A DNA stretch of 28,709 nt, from contig URZO01000053.1 in assembly GCA_900552465.1 (NCBI GenBank), positions 1-28,709 on the forward strand, given 5' to 3'. How positions within the stretch are numbered: position 1 is the first letter of the stretch; the number at the start of each line of letters is the position of its first letter. The notes under the pieces were generated by a model. It saw only the letters and a list, made by a program, of their open reading frames with translations. It searched no databases and had not been told where the DNA came from. The stretch is from an uncultured Parabacteroides sp. (lineage in GTDB: Bacteria > Bacteroidota > Bacteroidia > Bacteroidales > Tannerellaceae). This document shows, one piece after another, positions 22,220-28,709 of the stretch. The translations under genes and the position numbers were made by a program.

Positions 22220-24955
22220 ATGAGACAAGCTCTTACTTCTTATGCTTTGTTGCTCTTGCTTCTTATATTCAGCTTTTCCTGCAGGACGGAGCCGAAGGAG
22301 AAGAAATACGTTATCGGCGTCTCGCAGTGTACGCTCGAGGGCTCGTGGCGCAGGTCGATGCTGCTGGATATGAAGGTGCAGGCTTCCGAGTATCCGAACC
22401 TTTCCTTGATAGTAGAGGATGCGGCGGACAGCAGTTTGTTGCAGGTGGAGCAGATCCGTAGTCTGATAAAACGAAAGGTGGGCTTGCTGATAATCTCTGC
22501 GAATGAGTCCGAACCTGTTACCCCCGTTGCTATAGAAGCCTATCGTGCCGGCATTCCGACTATTCTGGTGGACCGGAAGATCGACTCGGATGAATATACG
22601 ACTTATATCGGTGGTAATAATTATGAGATCGGACGTCTGGCGGGTTTCTTTGTGAACCGGCAGGTGAGGGATAAATGCCCGACTGTCCTGGAGATATTGG
22701 GGTTGAAGGGCTCTTCGCCGGCAAAAGACCGGCATCGGGGATTCCACGATGTCCTGGACCCCCGTATTAAAGTGAGGGAGATAGACGGGAAGTGGAAGCG
22801 GGAAGTCGTAGAGCAGAAAATCGCGGAACTGGATTCTCTGGAGGATGTGGATGTCATATTTGCCCATAATGACATAATGGCGCTGGCAGCCCGTAAAGCT
22901 GTTGGTGACAGGGACCCGGAGCTGGTGAAACGGATTCGTTTCATGGGAATAGACGCTGTTTCGGGACAGGGTTCCGGTCTGGAAGCTGTTGCTCATGGCG
23001 AGTTAGCTGCTTCTATCCTCTATCCGACAGGCGGAAGTCTGGCAATCCGGATTGCCATGCAAATCCTGAACGGCCAGGAAGTCTCTAAGGAATATACGCT
23101 ATCTTCCGCTTTAATCGACAAAGAGAATGCCGGAACATTATTCATACAATCGGAGCAGGTGGTGGACTATCAGCATCAGATCGAGCAGCAGCGGGATAAC
23201 CTGGAAAAGATGCTGTCCAAATATACGTTCTTGCAAAATTCTGTCGGGATTATTCTTTTATTGATGGGCTTGTTGCTTTTGTTAGCTCTTTATGTCATTC
23301 ATGTTTACAGGGCGGTACGCCGGAAGAACCGGGAACTGGAACGCACGAACCGGCAGGTCGAGCAGCAAAAGGAAGAACTGGCCGAGGTGAATCGTTACAT
23401 CGAGAAGTCTACAACACAGAAACTACAGTTCTTTACGAATATAACGCATGAGATTAAAACGCCGCTGACGCTGATACTGGGGCCGCTCGGCAAACTGTCG
23501 AAAGAAGCGCCCGAAGGTTCTCCGCTGGCGGATGATATCCGCATCCTCCGGAAAAACGCCGAACGTTTGAAGAGGGTGGTGGACCAGTTGCTCGACTTCC
23601 GGAAGGTGGAAAGTAACAAGATGAATATGCGCGTCGGCGAGGTGGACATGGTGTCTTTTGTTGCCGAGGTGAAGTCCTGCTTCGATACGATGGCGGCCGG
23701 GAAGCAGGTGCGGTTTACTTTTGAACACGACTGCCCTTCTGTCATGCTTTGGGTGGACCGGGACAAGATGGAAAAGATTCTGGCTAACCTGCTGTCCAAC
23801 GCTTTCAAGTTTACGCTGGACGGTGGGGCGATCACGATCCGCCTTGCGGATAAAGGTGACCGGGTGGAACTTTCCGTTGAGGACAACGGGAAAGGGATTC
23901 CGCCCGAAAACCTGGCTTCCGTATTCGACCGCTTCTTTACGGGCGACCAGAATTATGTGACCGGTACGGGGATCGGCCTGCATCTGACGCGTGAGTTTGT
24001 CCATATGCATAAAGGGACGATCCGTGTAGCGAGCACTCCGCTTGTGAGTACGGTCTTTACTGTCAGCCTGCCGAAGGGAAAATCCCATTTCGATGATGAG
24101 TACTGCACGTTCGATTCTTCCGCGACGGAGCTTTCCAGTGGTGTTGCCAACCTGAATACGGACGAAGTGCAGGAAACGTTGCGGCGCATCTACGATTACA
24201 CGCTTCTGATCGTGGAAGACGATCCCGATATCCAGAGTTATCTGCTGGCAGAGTTGAAGCAGAACTTCCGTGTACTGGTAGCCGATAACGGCGTGAAGGC
24301 GTTGGAAATCCTGATGAATGAAGAAGTGTCACTGGTCATCAGCGATGTGATGATGCCGGAGATGAACGGTTTCGATCTTTGCCGCAAGATCAAGTCGGAT
24401 ATTGTCCTGAGCCATATCCCGGTTATTTTGCTGACAGCCCTTTCCGACGACAAACAGCAGATGTACGGTATTGCGGGCGGTGCGGACGATTATATCCGGA
24501 AGCCGTTTAATATCGAAGTCGTCAAACTGCGTATTATCAAACTGCTCGAAGAACGTGCCCGCTTGCGTGAGGCCTATGCACACGATGCCTCTTCGCCGGC
24601 TGTATCCGTGAAAGGGGAAAAGGCGGGAAGCATGGACGACCTCTTTATGAGTCGCTTCCTGAAACTGATCGAAGAGTCGTATGCCGATCCGGATTTCAGT
24701 ATAGAGAAGGGGAGTGAAAAGTTAGGACTGTCGCGCGTCCATCTCTACCGGAAAGTGAAAGAGCTTGCCGGAGTAACGCCGACCGATTTCCTTCGTAACT
24801 ACAGGTTGAAGAAAGCGGCTGCCATGCTTCGCCGGAAAGCGGGTAATGTGAATGAGGTGGCCTATGCGACCGGCTTCGGTTCGCCTGCCTATTTCTCGAA
24901 GTGCTTTAAGGCTGTGTATAATATTACACCGACGGAATACTTGGAAAAGGAATGA
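22220..24955 (+). CDS. Hybrid two-component system (HTCS) with sugar-binding sensor
   Basis: The 911-residue protein joins a whole phosphorelay in one chain. After a signal sequence (1-21) comes a type 1 periplasmic-binding protein domain (about 28-310; YVIGVSQCTLEGSWRRSM, PTILVDRKI, FAHNDIMALAAR), related to ribose/fructose binding proteins. A membrane helix (about 341-363) and coiled coil lead to the histidine kinase (H-box FFTNITHEIKTPLTL, His410; N-box NLLSNAFKFT; DNGKGIP; GTGIGLHL). A receiver domain follows (about 659-775, phospho-acceptor Asp709 in SDVMMPEMNG), then an AraC-type DNA-binding domain (about 804-911). B. thetaiotaomicron BT1754, a fructose-binding HTCS, has this same architecture. 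With a fructokinase-like gene next, fructose is the likely ligand. The start is decided by the promoter at 22166-22196. Confidence 0.93.
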   Translation: MRQALTSYALLLLLLIFSFSCRTEPKEKKYVIGVSQCTLEGSWRRSMLLDMKVQASEYPNLSLIVEDAADSSLLQVEQIRSLIKRKVGLLIISANESEPVTPVAIEAYRAGIPTILVDRKIDSDEYTTYIGGNNYEIGRLAGFFVNRQVRDKCPTVLEILGLKGSSPAKDRHRGFHDVLDPRIKVREIDGKWKREVVEQKIAELDSLEDVDVIFAHNDIMALAARKAVGDRDPELVKRIRFMGIDAVSGQGSGLEAVAHGELAASILYPTGGSLAIRIAMQILNGQEVSKEYTLSSALIDKENAGTLFIQSEQVVDYQHQIEQQRDNLEKMLSKYTFLQNSVGIILLLMGLLLLLALYVIHVYRAVRRKNRELERTNRQVEQQKEELAEVNRYIEKSTTQKLQFFTNITHEIKTPLTLILGPLGKLSKEAPEGSPLADDIRILRKNAERLKRVVDQLLDFRKVESNKMNMRVGEVDMVSFVAEVKSCFDTMAAGKQVRFTFEHDCPSVMLWVDRDKMEKILANLLSNAFKFTLDGGAITIRLADKGDRVELSVEDNGKGIPPENLASVFDRFFTGDQNYVTGTGIGLHLTREFVHMHKGTIRVASTPLVSTVFTVSLPKGKSHFDDEYCTFDSSATELSSGVANLNTDEVQETLRRIYDYTLLIVEDDPDIQSYLLAELKQNFRVLVADNGVKALEILMNEEVSLVISDVMMPEMNGFDLCRKIKSDIVLSHIPVILLTALSDDKQQMYGIAGGADDYIRKPFNIEVVKLRIIKLLEERARLREAYAHDASSPAVSVKGEKAGSMDDLFMSRFLKLIEESYADPDFSIEKGSEKLGLSRVHLYRKVKELAGVTPTDFLRNYRLKKAAAMLRRKAGNVNEVAYATGFGSPAYFSKCFKAVYNITPTEYLEKE

Positions 24956-24968
24956 TACTTCCTCATTC

Positions 24969-25043
24969 GATAACGCTCGTTACATTCATGTAACATCCGT
25001 ATAAGTTGCTTGAAAATAAAAGATTTATGTAACGAGCGTTATC
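24969..25043 (+). promoter_or_regulatory. 17-bp inverted repeat, candidate HTCS operator
   Basis: GATAACGCTCGTTACAT (24969-24985) and its exact reverse complement (25027-25043) flank a 41-base spacer. The 7-mer ATGTAAC occurs three times: inverted at 24979-24985 and direct at 24988-24994 and 25027-25033. The block starts 13 bases after the HTCS stop and ends 42 bases before the kinase -7 box, a position suited to an activator site. A terminator-hairpin role for the HTCS gene is the alternative. Confidence 0.55.
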
Positions 25044-25065
25044 AATCCTGTAGCATCTGTTATCG

Positions 25066-25093
25066 TTGTATCCGTAATCTGTCTCTACATTTG
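25066..25093 (+). promoter_or_regulatory. Promoter of the fructokinase-like gene
   Basis: TACATTTG (25086-25093) fits TAnnTTTG and is identical to the -7 box of the HTCS gene. A TTG at 25066-25068 is 17 bases upstream, slightly closer than the optimum, which could make the promoter dependent on an activator. Confidence 0.55.
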
Positions 25094-25133
25094 CATTGTG
25101 AACAACGAGATTATCCTTGTCAATTAATCTATA

Positions 25134-26012
25134 ATGAAACAGATGCAAAGCAACAATAAGAAACCGGTCGTAGTCGGTATAGGAGAACTCCTTTGGGATA
25201 TGCTGCCTACGGGAAAGAAAGCAGGCGGTGCTCCTATTAATTTCGTTTACCATGCTTCACGTTTAGGTGCGGAAGGATATGCTATCAGTGCAGTGGGAGA
25301 CGATGAACTGGGACATGAAATCTTGAAAGAGCTGGATAATAACTCTATTCAGTATCTGATCGAGAAAGTCCCTTACCCGACCGGAACCGTACAGGTTACT
25401 TTGCAGAATGGGATTCCCGACTATGTGATTAATGAACGTGTAGCCTGGGATCACCTTTCACCGACATCGAATGCGATCGACCTGGCTGAACGGGCAGACG
25501 CCATTTGCTTCGGTACACTGGGACAACGTTCGGCACAGTCGAGAGAGACGATACAGGCGATCCTTTCTTTTGCACCGGATGAGGCTTACCGCTGTTTCGA
25601 TATTAATTTGCGCCAGCATTATTATACGAAGGAGTTGATTGAAGAATCGCTCTATCTGGCGAATGTGTTTAAGGTTAATGATGCAGAGCTGGCTGTCCTT
25701 AGGGATATGTTCCGCTTGGAAGGTACGGATAAGGATATTGCGAAGTGGTTCGTCGAACGTTACAATCTCCGTATGCTGGTGTTGACAGCCGGAGCTTCGT
25801 ATAGTACGATCTATACCGCAAAGGAAGAATCTACTTTGCAAACGCCGGAAGTTCAGGTGGCCGATACGGTCGGAGCGGGCGATGCTTTTTCGGGCGCACT
25901 GATCATCTCGCTGCTGAAAGGGGCTTCATTGAAAGAAGCGCATGAGTTTGCGGTCAAGACTGCCGCTTATGTCTGCACGAAAGAAGGTGCGTGGCCGGCT
26001 TATGAAGTGTAA
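25134..26012 (+). CDS. PfkB-family sugar kinase, probable fructokinase
   Basis: The 292-residue protein is a ribokinase/PfkB-family kinase of normal length. It has the N-terminal GELLWDMLPTG and AGGAPINFVYHASRLGAEG segments that contact sugar, the FDINLRQHYY segment, and the C-terminal signature DTVGAGDAFSGALI, which contains the anion hole and catalytic aspartate. It should phosphorylate a free sugar in the cytoplasm with ATP; fructokinase is favoured by overall pattern and by the neighbouring HTCS with a sugar-binding sensor. It has its own promoter at 25066-25093, behind a large inverted repeat. An ATG three codons in (25143) is an alternative start. Confidence 0.88.
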   Translation: MKQMQSNNKKPVVVGIGELLWDMLPTGKKAGGAPINFVYHASRLGAEGYAISAVGDDELGHEILKELDNNSIQYLIEKVPYPTGTVQVTLQNGIPDYVINERVAWDHLSPTSNAIDLAERADAICFGTLGQRSAQSRETIQAILSFAPDEAYRCFDINLRQHYYTKELIEESLYLANVFKVNDAELAVLRDMFRLEGTDKDIAKWFVERYNLRMLVLTAGASYSTIYTAKEESTLQTPEVQVADTVGAGDAFSGALIISLLKGASLKEAHEFAVKTAAYVCTKEGAWPAYEV

Positions 26013-26158
26013 TTAATTGGGAAAATATATAATTTGGTAGATTAAGTTTTTAGGTAAAAAGATTGTTTAGTTAATTGGACACCTTAACTCGTAGTAGAAC
26101 AAGAAGAAAAAAGATGGTTGATGTTTAGGTTTTTAGGTTTTTTTGTTTTGGTTGATTG

Positions 26159-26183
26159 AATGGCTCGGAACTTCCGGGCCATT
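26159..26183 (+). terminator. Hairpin after the fructokinase-like gene
   Basis: AATGGCTCGGAA (26159-26170) and TTCCGGGCCATT (26172-26183) form an inverted repeat of up to 12 pairs (one G-U; the innermost two pairs must open to make a loop), followed by TCTGTTGTTG. It is preceded by a T/G-rich low-complexity stretch (about 26119-26153) made of repeated TTTTTAGG-like units. The spacer 26013-26158 shows no gene. Confidence 0.6.
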
Positions 26184-26223
26184 TCTGTTGTTGAATACCT
26201 ATAGGAACATAAATAATAAATAA

Positions 26224-26406
26224 ATGAATATGAACGAAGATCTTACCAAGATTACGGAAAATGCCGAATCGAAAGCATTAGACAGGGAAAAAGAACAATA
26301 TCCCGTACAACAAATCGCCGTTACCGATCCGATAAGCGATAAAGAAGTAAAGGATGCAGTAAAAGAACTCAATCCTGATAAGGACAGTTTAGGAAGTAGA
26401 GGGTGA
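26224..26406 (+). CDS. Small acidic hypothetical protein
   Basis: A 60-residue frame (MNMNEDLTKITENAESKALD start) ending DKDSLGSRG. It is rich in Glu, Asp and Lys, has no hydrophobic segment or cysteine, and is probably helical or disordered and cytoplasmic. The ATG at 26230 is an equally good start. It lies 40 bases after a terminator-like hairpin, and its stop is directly adjacent to the stop of the convergent TPR gene. I do not recognise the family. The absence of a competing gene on either strand, the sensible codon usage and the tidy ending make it more likely real than chance. Confidence 0.55.
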   Translation: MNMNEDLTKITENAESKALDREKEQYPVQQIAVTDPISDKEVKDAVKELNPDKDSLGSRG

Positions 26407-26423
26407 TTATAAAGCACCCTCTA
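26397..26423. terminator. Hairpin spanning the adjacent stops of two convergent genes
   Basis: TAGAGGGTG (26397-26405) and CACCCTCTA (26415-26423) form a perfect 9-bp stem with a 9-base loop. The stops of the small + strand gene and the minus-strand TPR gene both fall inside it. Confidence 0.55.
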
Positions 26424-28584
26424 TCTTATACCTCAACTGGTCCAGCATCAGGGCTACTTCTGCTTCTTCGATGCCGGCAATCAACAGGTCGGGGATGTCC
26501 TGGTTGAATTGCTCCTGGAACTTGCTGAAGTTGCCGTTCTCTATCTGTACGGCTTGCTGGTAATGGGCAAGTGCACCTTTAATATTCTGCAATGCCCATT
26601 CCGTATGTCCGGCATTCAGAAAGTCTTGTGCATTCGGCTGGTTGTCCAATATCTTTTTGTAGTAGTTTCGTGCCTGGTCGTATTTGCCCGTAAGGAAGGA
26701 ACACCATGCGATCGGTCTCCAGGCTTTATGACTTTTACTGTCCAGATAGTCGACCTTGAAGAAACATTTTAATGCTTCATTATAGTCCTTAAGTTCGAGA
26801 TGGCAGTGACCGATACTGATTTGAACCGACAAATTGTCCGGATTCAGCGTTTCATAGCGGCGGAAGTATTTCAATGCTTCCTCCGGCTGCTTAAGTGAAC
26901 GGTAGCAGCCGGCGATCCGGCGGATGACCCATTTGCTTTCCGAATTCAGCAGGTCGGCATGCAGATAAGCGTCCAATGCCCCGTCCAGATCTCCTTCCAT
27001 TTGCTTGCAGTAGCCGATTTTCTGGAACAGAATATCACTGTTCGGGTCGATCTCAGCCAGTTGGTTGAATATGATCAGTGCGTCACTGAAATAGTTCTTG
27101 CGCAGATAGTATTCGGCAATCGTCGTAAGGCTTTCTTTATCCGATATATAAGGACGCAGGATTTCCAGGTTGTGGAAGTCGAGCGGCAGTGTAAAGATAT
27201 CCGTAAAGTCCAGATGTCCCGGATAGAGCTTGAAGAAACGATAGAGATCCTGTATGTATTGACTGATTATCGTATCCTGCTTGCCCCGTTTGCTGATCAG
27301 TTCTTCCTTGTTTTGCTGGATCATTTCCGATGCCTGGCTGTCAAACTGGTGCATCATCATCTTCCGTGCCTCTTTCGGCAGTTGCATCATGCTGAAATAA
27401 AGCGAGTATTTATCTGAATTACACATGAACGCAGCTAAAGTCATCGAATCCAACATCAGCTTTTCTGCTTCATTCTCTTGATTGAATTGGTTATCGAAAG
27501 AAGAATGTTCGATCGTAAAGGGGAGCAACCAGTTACTCAATTCATGGAAAAACGGGTAGTTCTTTAAATGGATAAAGGTTGAATGCATCACATCCGCGCC
27601 TTCCTGCTGGAGTTCACCGAATTCTTCCATCTTTTTGCCCAGATTGCTGTCTGAGAAAAAACTTTCCCATTCAGGGTTCATTTCTTCGCTTGTCATATCC
27701 TCAGGCGTGAGATCTTTCAGATTGATTTTATTGCTGATCTTCGGGCTTAGCTTCATCATTTCCGGAATAATCTCGTCCTGGATTTTACGTGTGATCTTTT
27801 CCGTTTCACGAGCCAGAATGAATCGTAGCGTGATAGTCCGGAGCGCTTTTGTAAAACCTGGAACCTCGGCTAATGCGGCCAGGCGATTGGCTATCTGAGG
27901 ATATAAAGCCATGCGCTTTCTGTATGTATATAAAGTGATCAGGATGGCAATTAAAGCACGGACCTTGATTTCTTCGTTCGTATGATTGGCAGCATCGAAC
28001 AGTAAAAGCGCTTTCTCTTTGTCGAAGGCCTCCTGTAATCCTAACAATAAGGCGGAGACAATCTGGCAACCGGTCGTGAATGGCGATGCTTCATCCATAA
28101 GCATATCGCGGATTTCATTCGCCTCTTCCGGCTTAAGAAAACCGGAAACCCATATTTTGTTAAAGATACAGATATTAAAGGCATCACTCTCCCTGTGCTT
28201 GTTTGCTTCATACTCTATGATTAGTTGATTATGAAGTTGTTTGTAAGTTAATGGCGGTTGGATGGCCAAACTTCTGCGCCGGCTGTAATAGGTCAGGGGA
28301 GATTCGACAGCCAATGCTTTTTGTCTGACTGAATCAGCCAGCTCGTAAGCGGAAGCCTGCAGGTTGTTATATATTTGTTCCTGCATCGGGTCTTTTGCTC
28401 CTTCGATCCGGTAACGTAACATATATCTGTAGGTCTCCTGCAATTCGCTGAGCTTATCCTGAAAAGAATATTCCCGGCTTCCCGCAATGAGAGCCTGTAG
28501 AGAATCGAAAGCATTCTTCAACTCCTTACTGTCCAATGAACCGACTATGCGGTTATATGCTTTGTTTATTTCTTGTAGTGTCAT
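26407..28584 (-). CDS. Large cytoplasmic TPR protein
   Basis: The 725-residue protein has no signal peptide or membrane helix. The first 440 residues are helical with no motif I can name. The C-terminal part (about 480-690) contains five to six tetratricopeptide units, for example SDALIIFNQLAEIDPNSD, GDLDGALDAYLHADLLNSES, EEALKYFRRYETLNPDNLS and YNEALKCFFKVDYLDSKS. It is probably a scaffold for protein-protein contacts; I know of no assigned function. A -7 box TACTTTTG lies on the minus strand at 28617-28610, 26 bases before the ATG. It is divergent from lepA, which starts 85 bases away. Its stop abuts that of the small acidic protein gene. Confidence 0.82.
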   Translation of the reverse strand: MTLQEINKAYNRIVGSLDSKELKNAFDSLQALIAGSREYSFQDKLSELQETYRYMLRYRIEGAKDPMQEQIYNNLQASAYELADSVRQKALAVESPLTYYSRRRSLAIQPPLTYKQLHNQLIIEYEANKHRESDAFNICIFNKIWVSGFLKPEEANEIRDMLMDEASPFTTGCQIVSALLLGLQEAFDKEKALLLFDAANHTNEEIKVRALIAILITLYTYRKRMALYPQIANRLAALAEVPGFTKALRTITLRFILARETEKITRKIQDEIIPEMMKLSPKISNKINLKDLTPEDMTSEEMNPEWESFFSDSNLGKKMEEFGELQQEGADVMHSTFIHLKNYPFFHELSNWLLPFTIEHSSFDNQFNQENEAEKLMLDSMTLAAFMCNSDKYSLYFSMMQLPKEARKMMMHQFDSQASEMIQQNKEELISKRGKQDTIISQYIQDLYRFFKLYPGHLDFTDIFTLPLDFHNLEILRPYISDKESLTTIAEYYLRKNYFSDALIIFNQLAEIDPNSDILFQKIGYCKQMEGDLDGALDAYLHADLLNSESKWVIRRIAGCYRSLKQPEEALKYFRRYETLNPDNLSVQISIGHCHLELKDYNEALKCFFKVDYLDSKSHKAWRPIAWCSFLTGKYDQARNYYKKILDNQPNAQDFLNAGHTEWALQNIKGALAHYQQAVQIENGNFSKFQEQFNQDIPDLLIAGIEEAEVALMLDQLRYKIEGAL

Positions 28585-28609
28585 ATATTATTAACAACAA
28601 ATGGTATGC

Positions 28610-28617
28610 CAAAAGTA
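28610..28617 (-). promoter_or_regulatory. -7 box of the TPR gene
   Basis: On the minus strand TACTTTTG fits TAnnTTTG; no TTG at the standard -33 distance. The predicted RNA start is near 28603. Confidence 0.45.
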
Positions 28618-28639
28618 TAACAATTTAGGCTAAATTTCC

Positions 28640-28647
28640 TATCTTTG
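28640..28647 (+). promoter_or_regulatory. -7 box of lepA
   Basis: TATCTTTG fits TAnnTTTG exactly and lies 22 bases before the lepA ATG. It is bracketed by a 9-bp inverted repeat, GCTAAATTT (28629-28637) and AAATTTAGC (28659-28667). Confidence 0.6.
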
Positions 28648-28669
28648 CGCACCTAAATAAATTTAGCAG

Positions 28670-28709
28670 ATGAAGAATATCCGCAATTTCTGTATTATTG
28701 CTCATATTG
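28670..28709 (+). CDS. lepA: Elongation factor 4 (LepA), first 13 codons only
   Basis: The last 40 bases encode MKNIRNFCIIAHI, which is the invariant N-terminus of LepA, the ribosome-associated GTPase that back-translocates or remodels stalled ribosomes (E. coli begins MKNIRNFSIIAHIDHGKS). The P-loop (DHGKST) would start immediately past the window edge. The -7 box at 28640-28647 and a 23-base gap to the ATG support this start. The gene runs out of the window. Confidence 0.9.
   Translation, partial: MKNIRNFCIIAHI

Overview
The window looks like a chromosomal piece of a gut Bacteroidales bacterium, most likely a Parabacteroides or close relative. The reasons are the TAnnTTTG-type -7 promoter boxes in front of many genes, the near absence of Shine-Dalgarno sequences, and typical gene families: a hybrid two-component system with an AraC output, a TPR/transmembrane/AraC regulator, GLUG-repeat lipoproteins, and a fused thrA followed by an ApgM-like gene. 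The genus is an inference; I ran no search. I see no insertion sequence, phage, CRISPR array or integrase.

Layout. 1-52 (-): 5' part of tRNA-Ser(GCU) with its promoter. 199-2342 (+): mltG and a BASS-family transporter. 2318-2806 (-): a PAT-like GNAT acetyltransferase, divergent from 2924-4474 (+), a DUF695 protein followed by a Tat-exported DUF4434 lipoprotein. 4538-9772 (-): the threonine operon, promoter > Thr-rich leader peptide/attenuator > thrA > apgM-like (probable homoserine kinase substitute) > thrC. 9984-17735 (+): membrane-spanning TPR-AraC regulator and two large GLUG-repeat lipoproteins. 17838-21438 (+): metA, a U32/RlhA-like protein and a cyclophilin lipoprotein, joined by ATGA overlaps. 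21640-22122 (-): WbuC-type cupin. 22220-26012 (+): PBP-HK-REC-AraC hybrid sensor and a PfkB fructokinase-like kinase, with a 17-bp inverted repeat between them. 26224-26406 (+): a tiny acidic protein. 26407-28584 (-): TPR protein. 28670-28709 (+): the first 13 codons of lepA.

How the genes work together. ThrA makes homoserine. The ApgM-like protein and ThrC would take it to threonine, and MetA (with Glu111, which predicts acetyl-CoA use) would take it towards methionine. The hybrid sensor plus fructokinase pair resembles the fructose-sensing HTCS arrangement of Bacteroides, but no SusC/SusD or glycoside hydrolase gene lies beside it here. The TPR-AraC regulator and two GLUG lipoproteins look like a self-contained surface-protein module; direct repeats spaced 22 bp sit just in front of the first lipoprotein.

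The most notable observations are the previously unlisted threonine leader peptide (9648-9710, minus), a roughly 230-residue hydrophobic helical-looking insertion inside the first GLUG protein, the candidate operators for the two AraC-type regulators, and a nested repeat cluster at 21506-21594.
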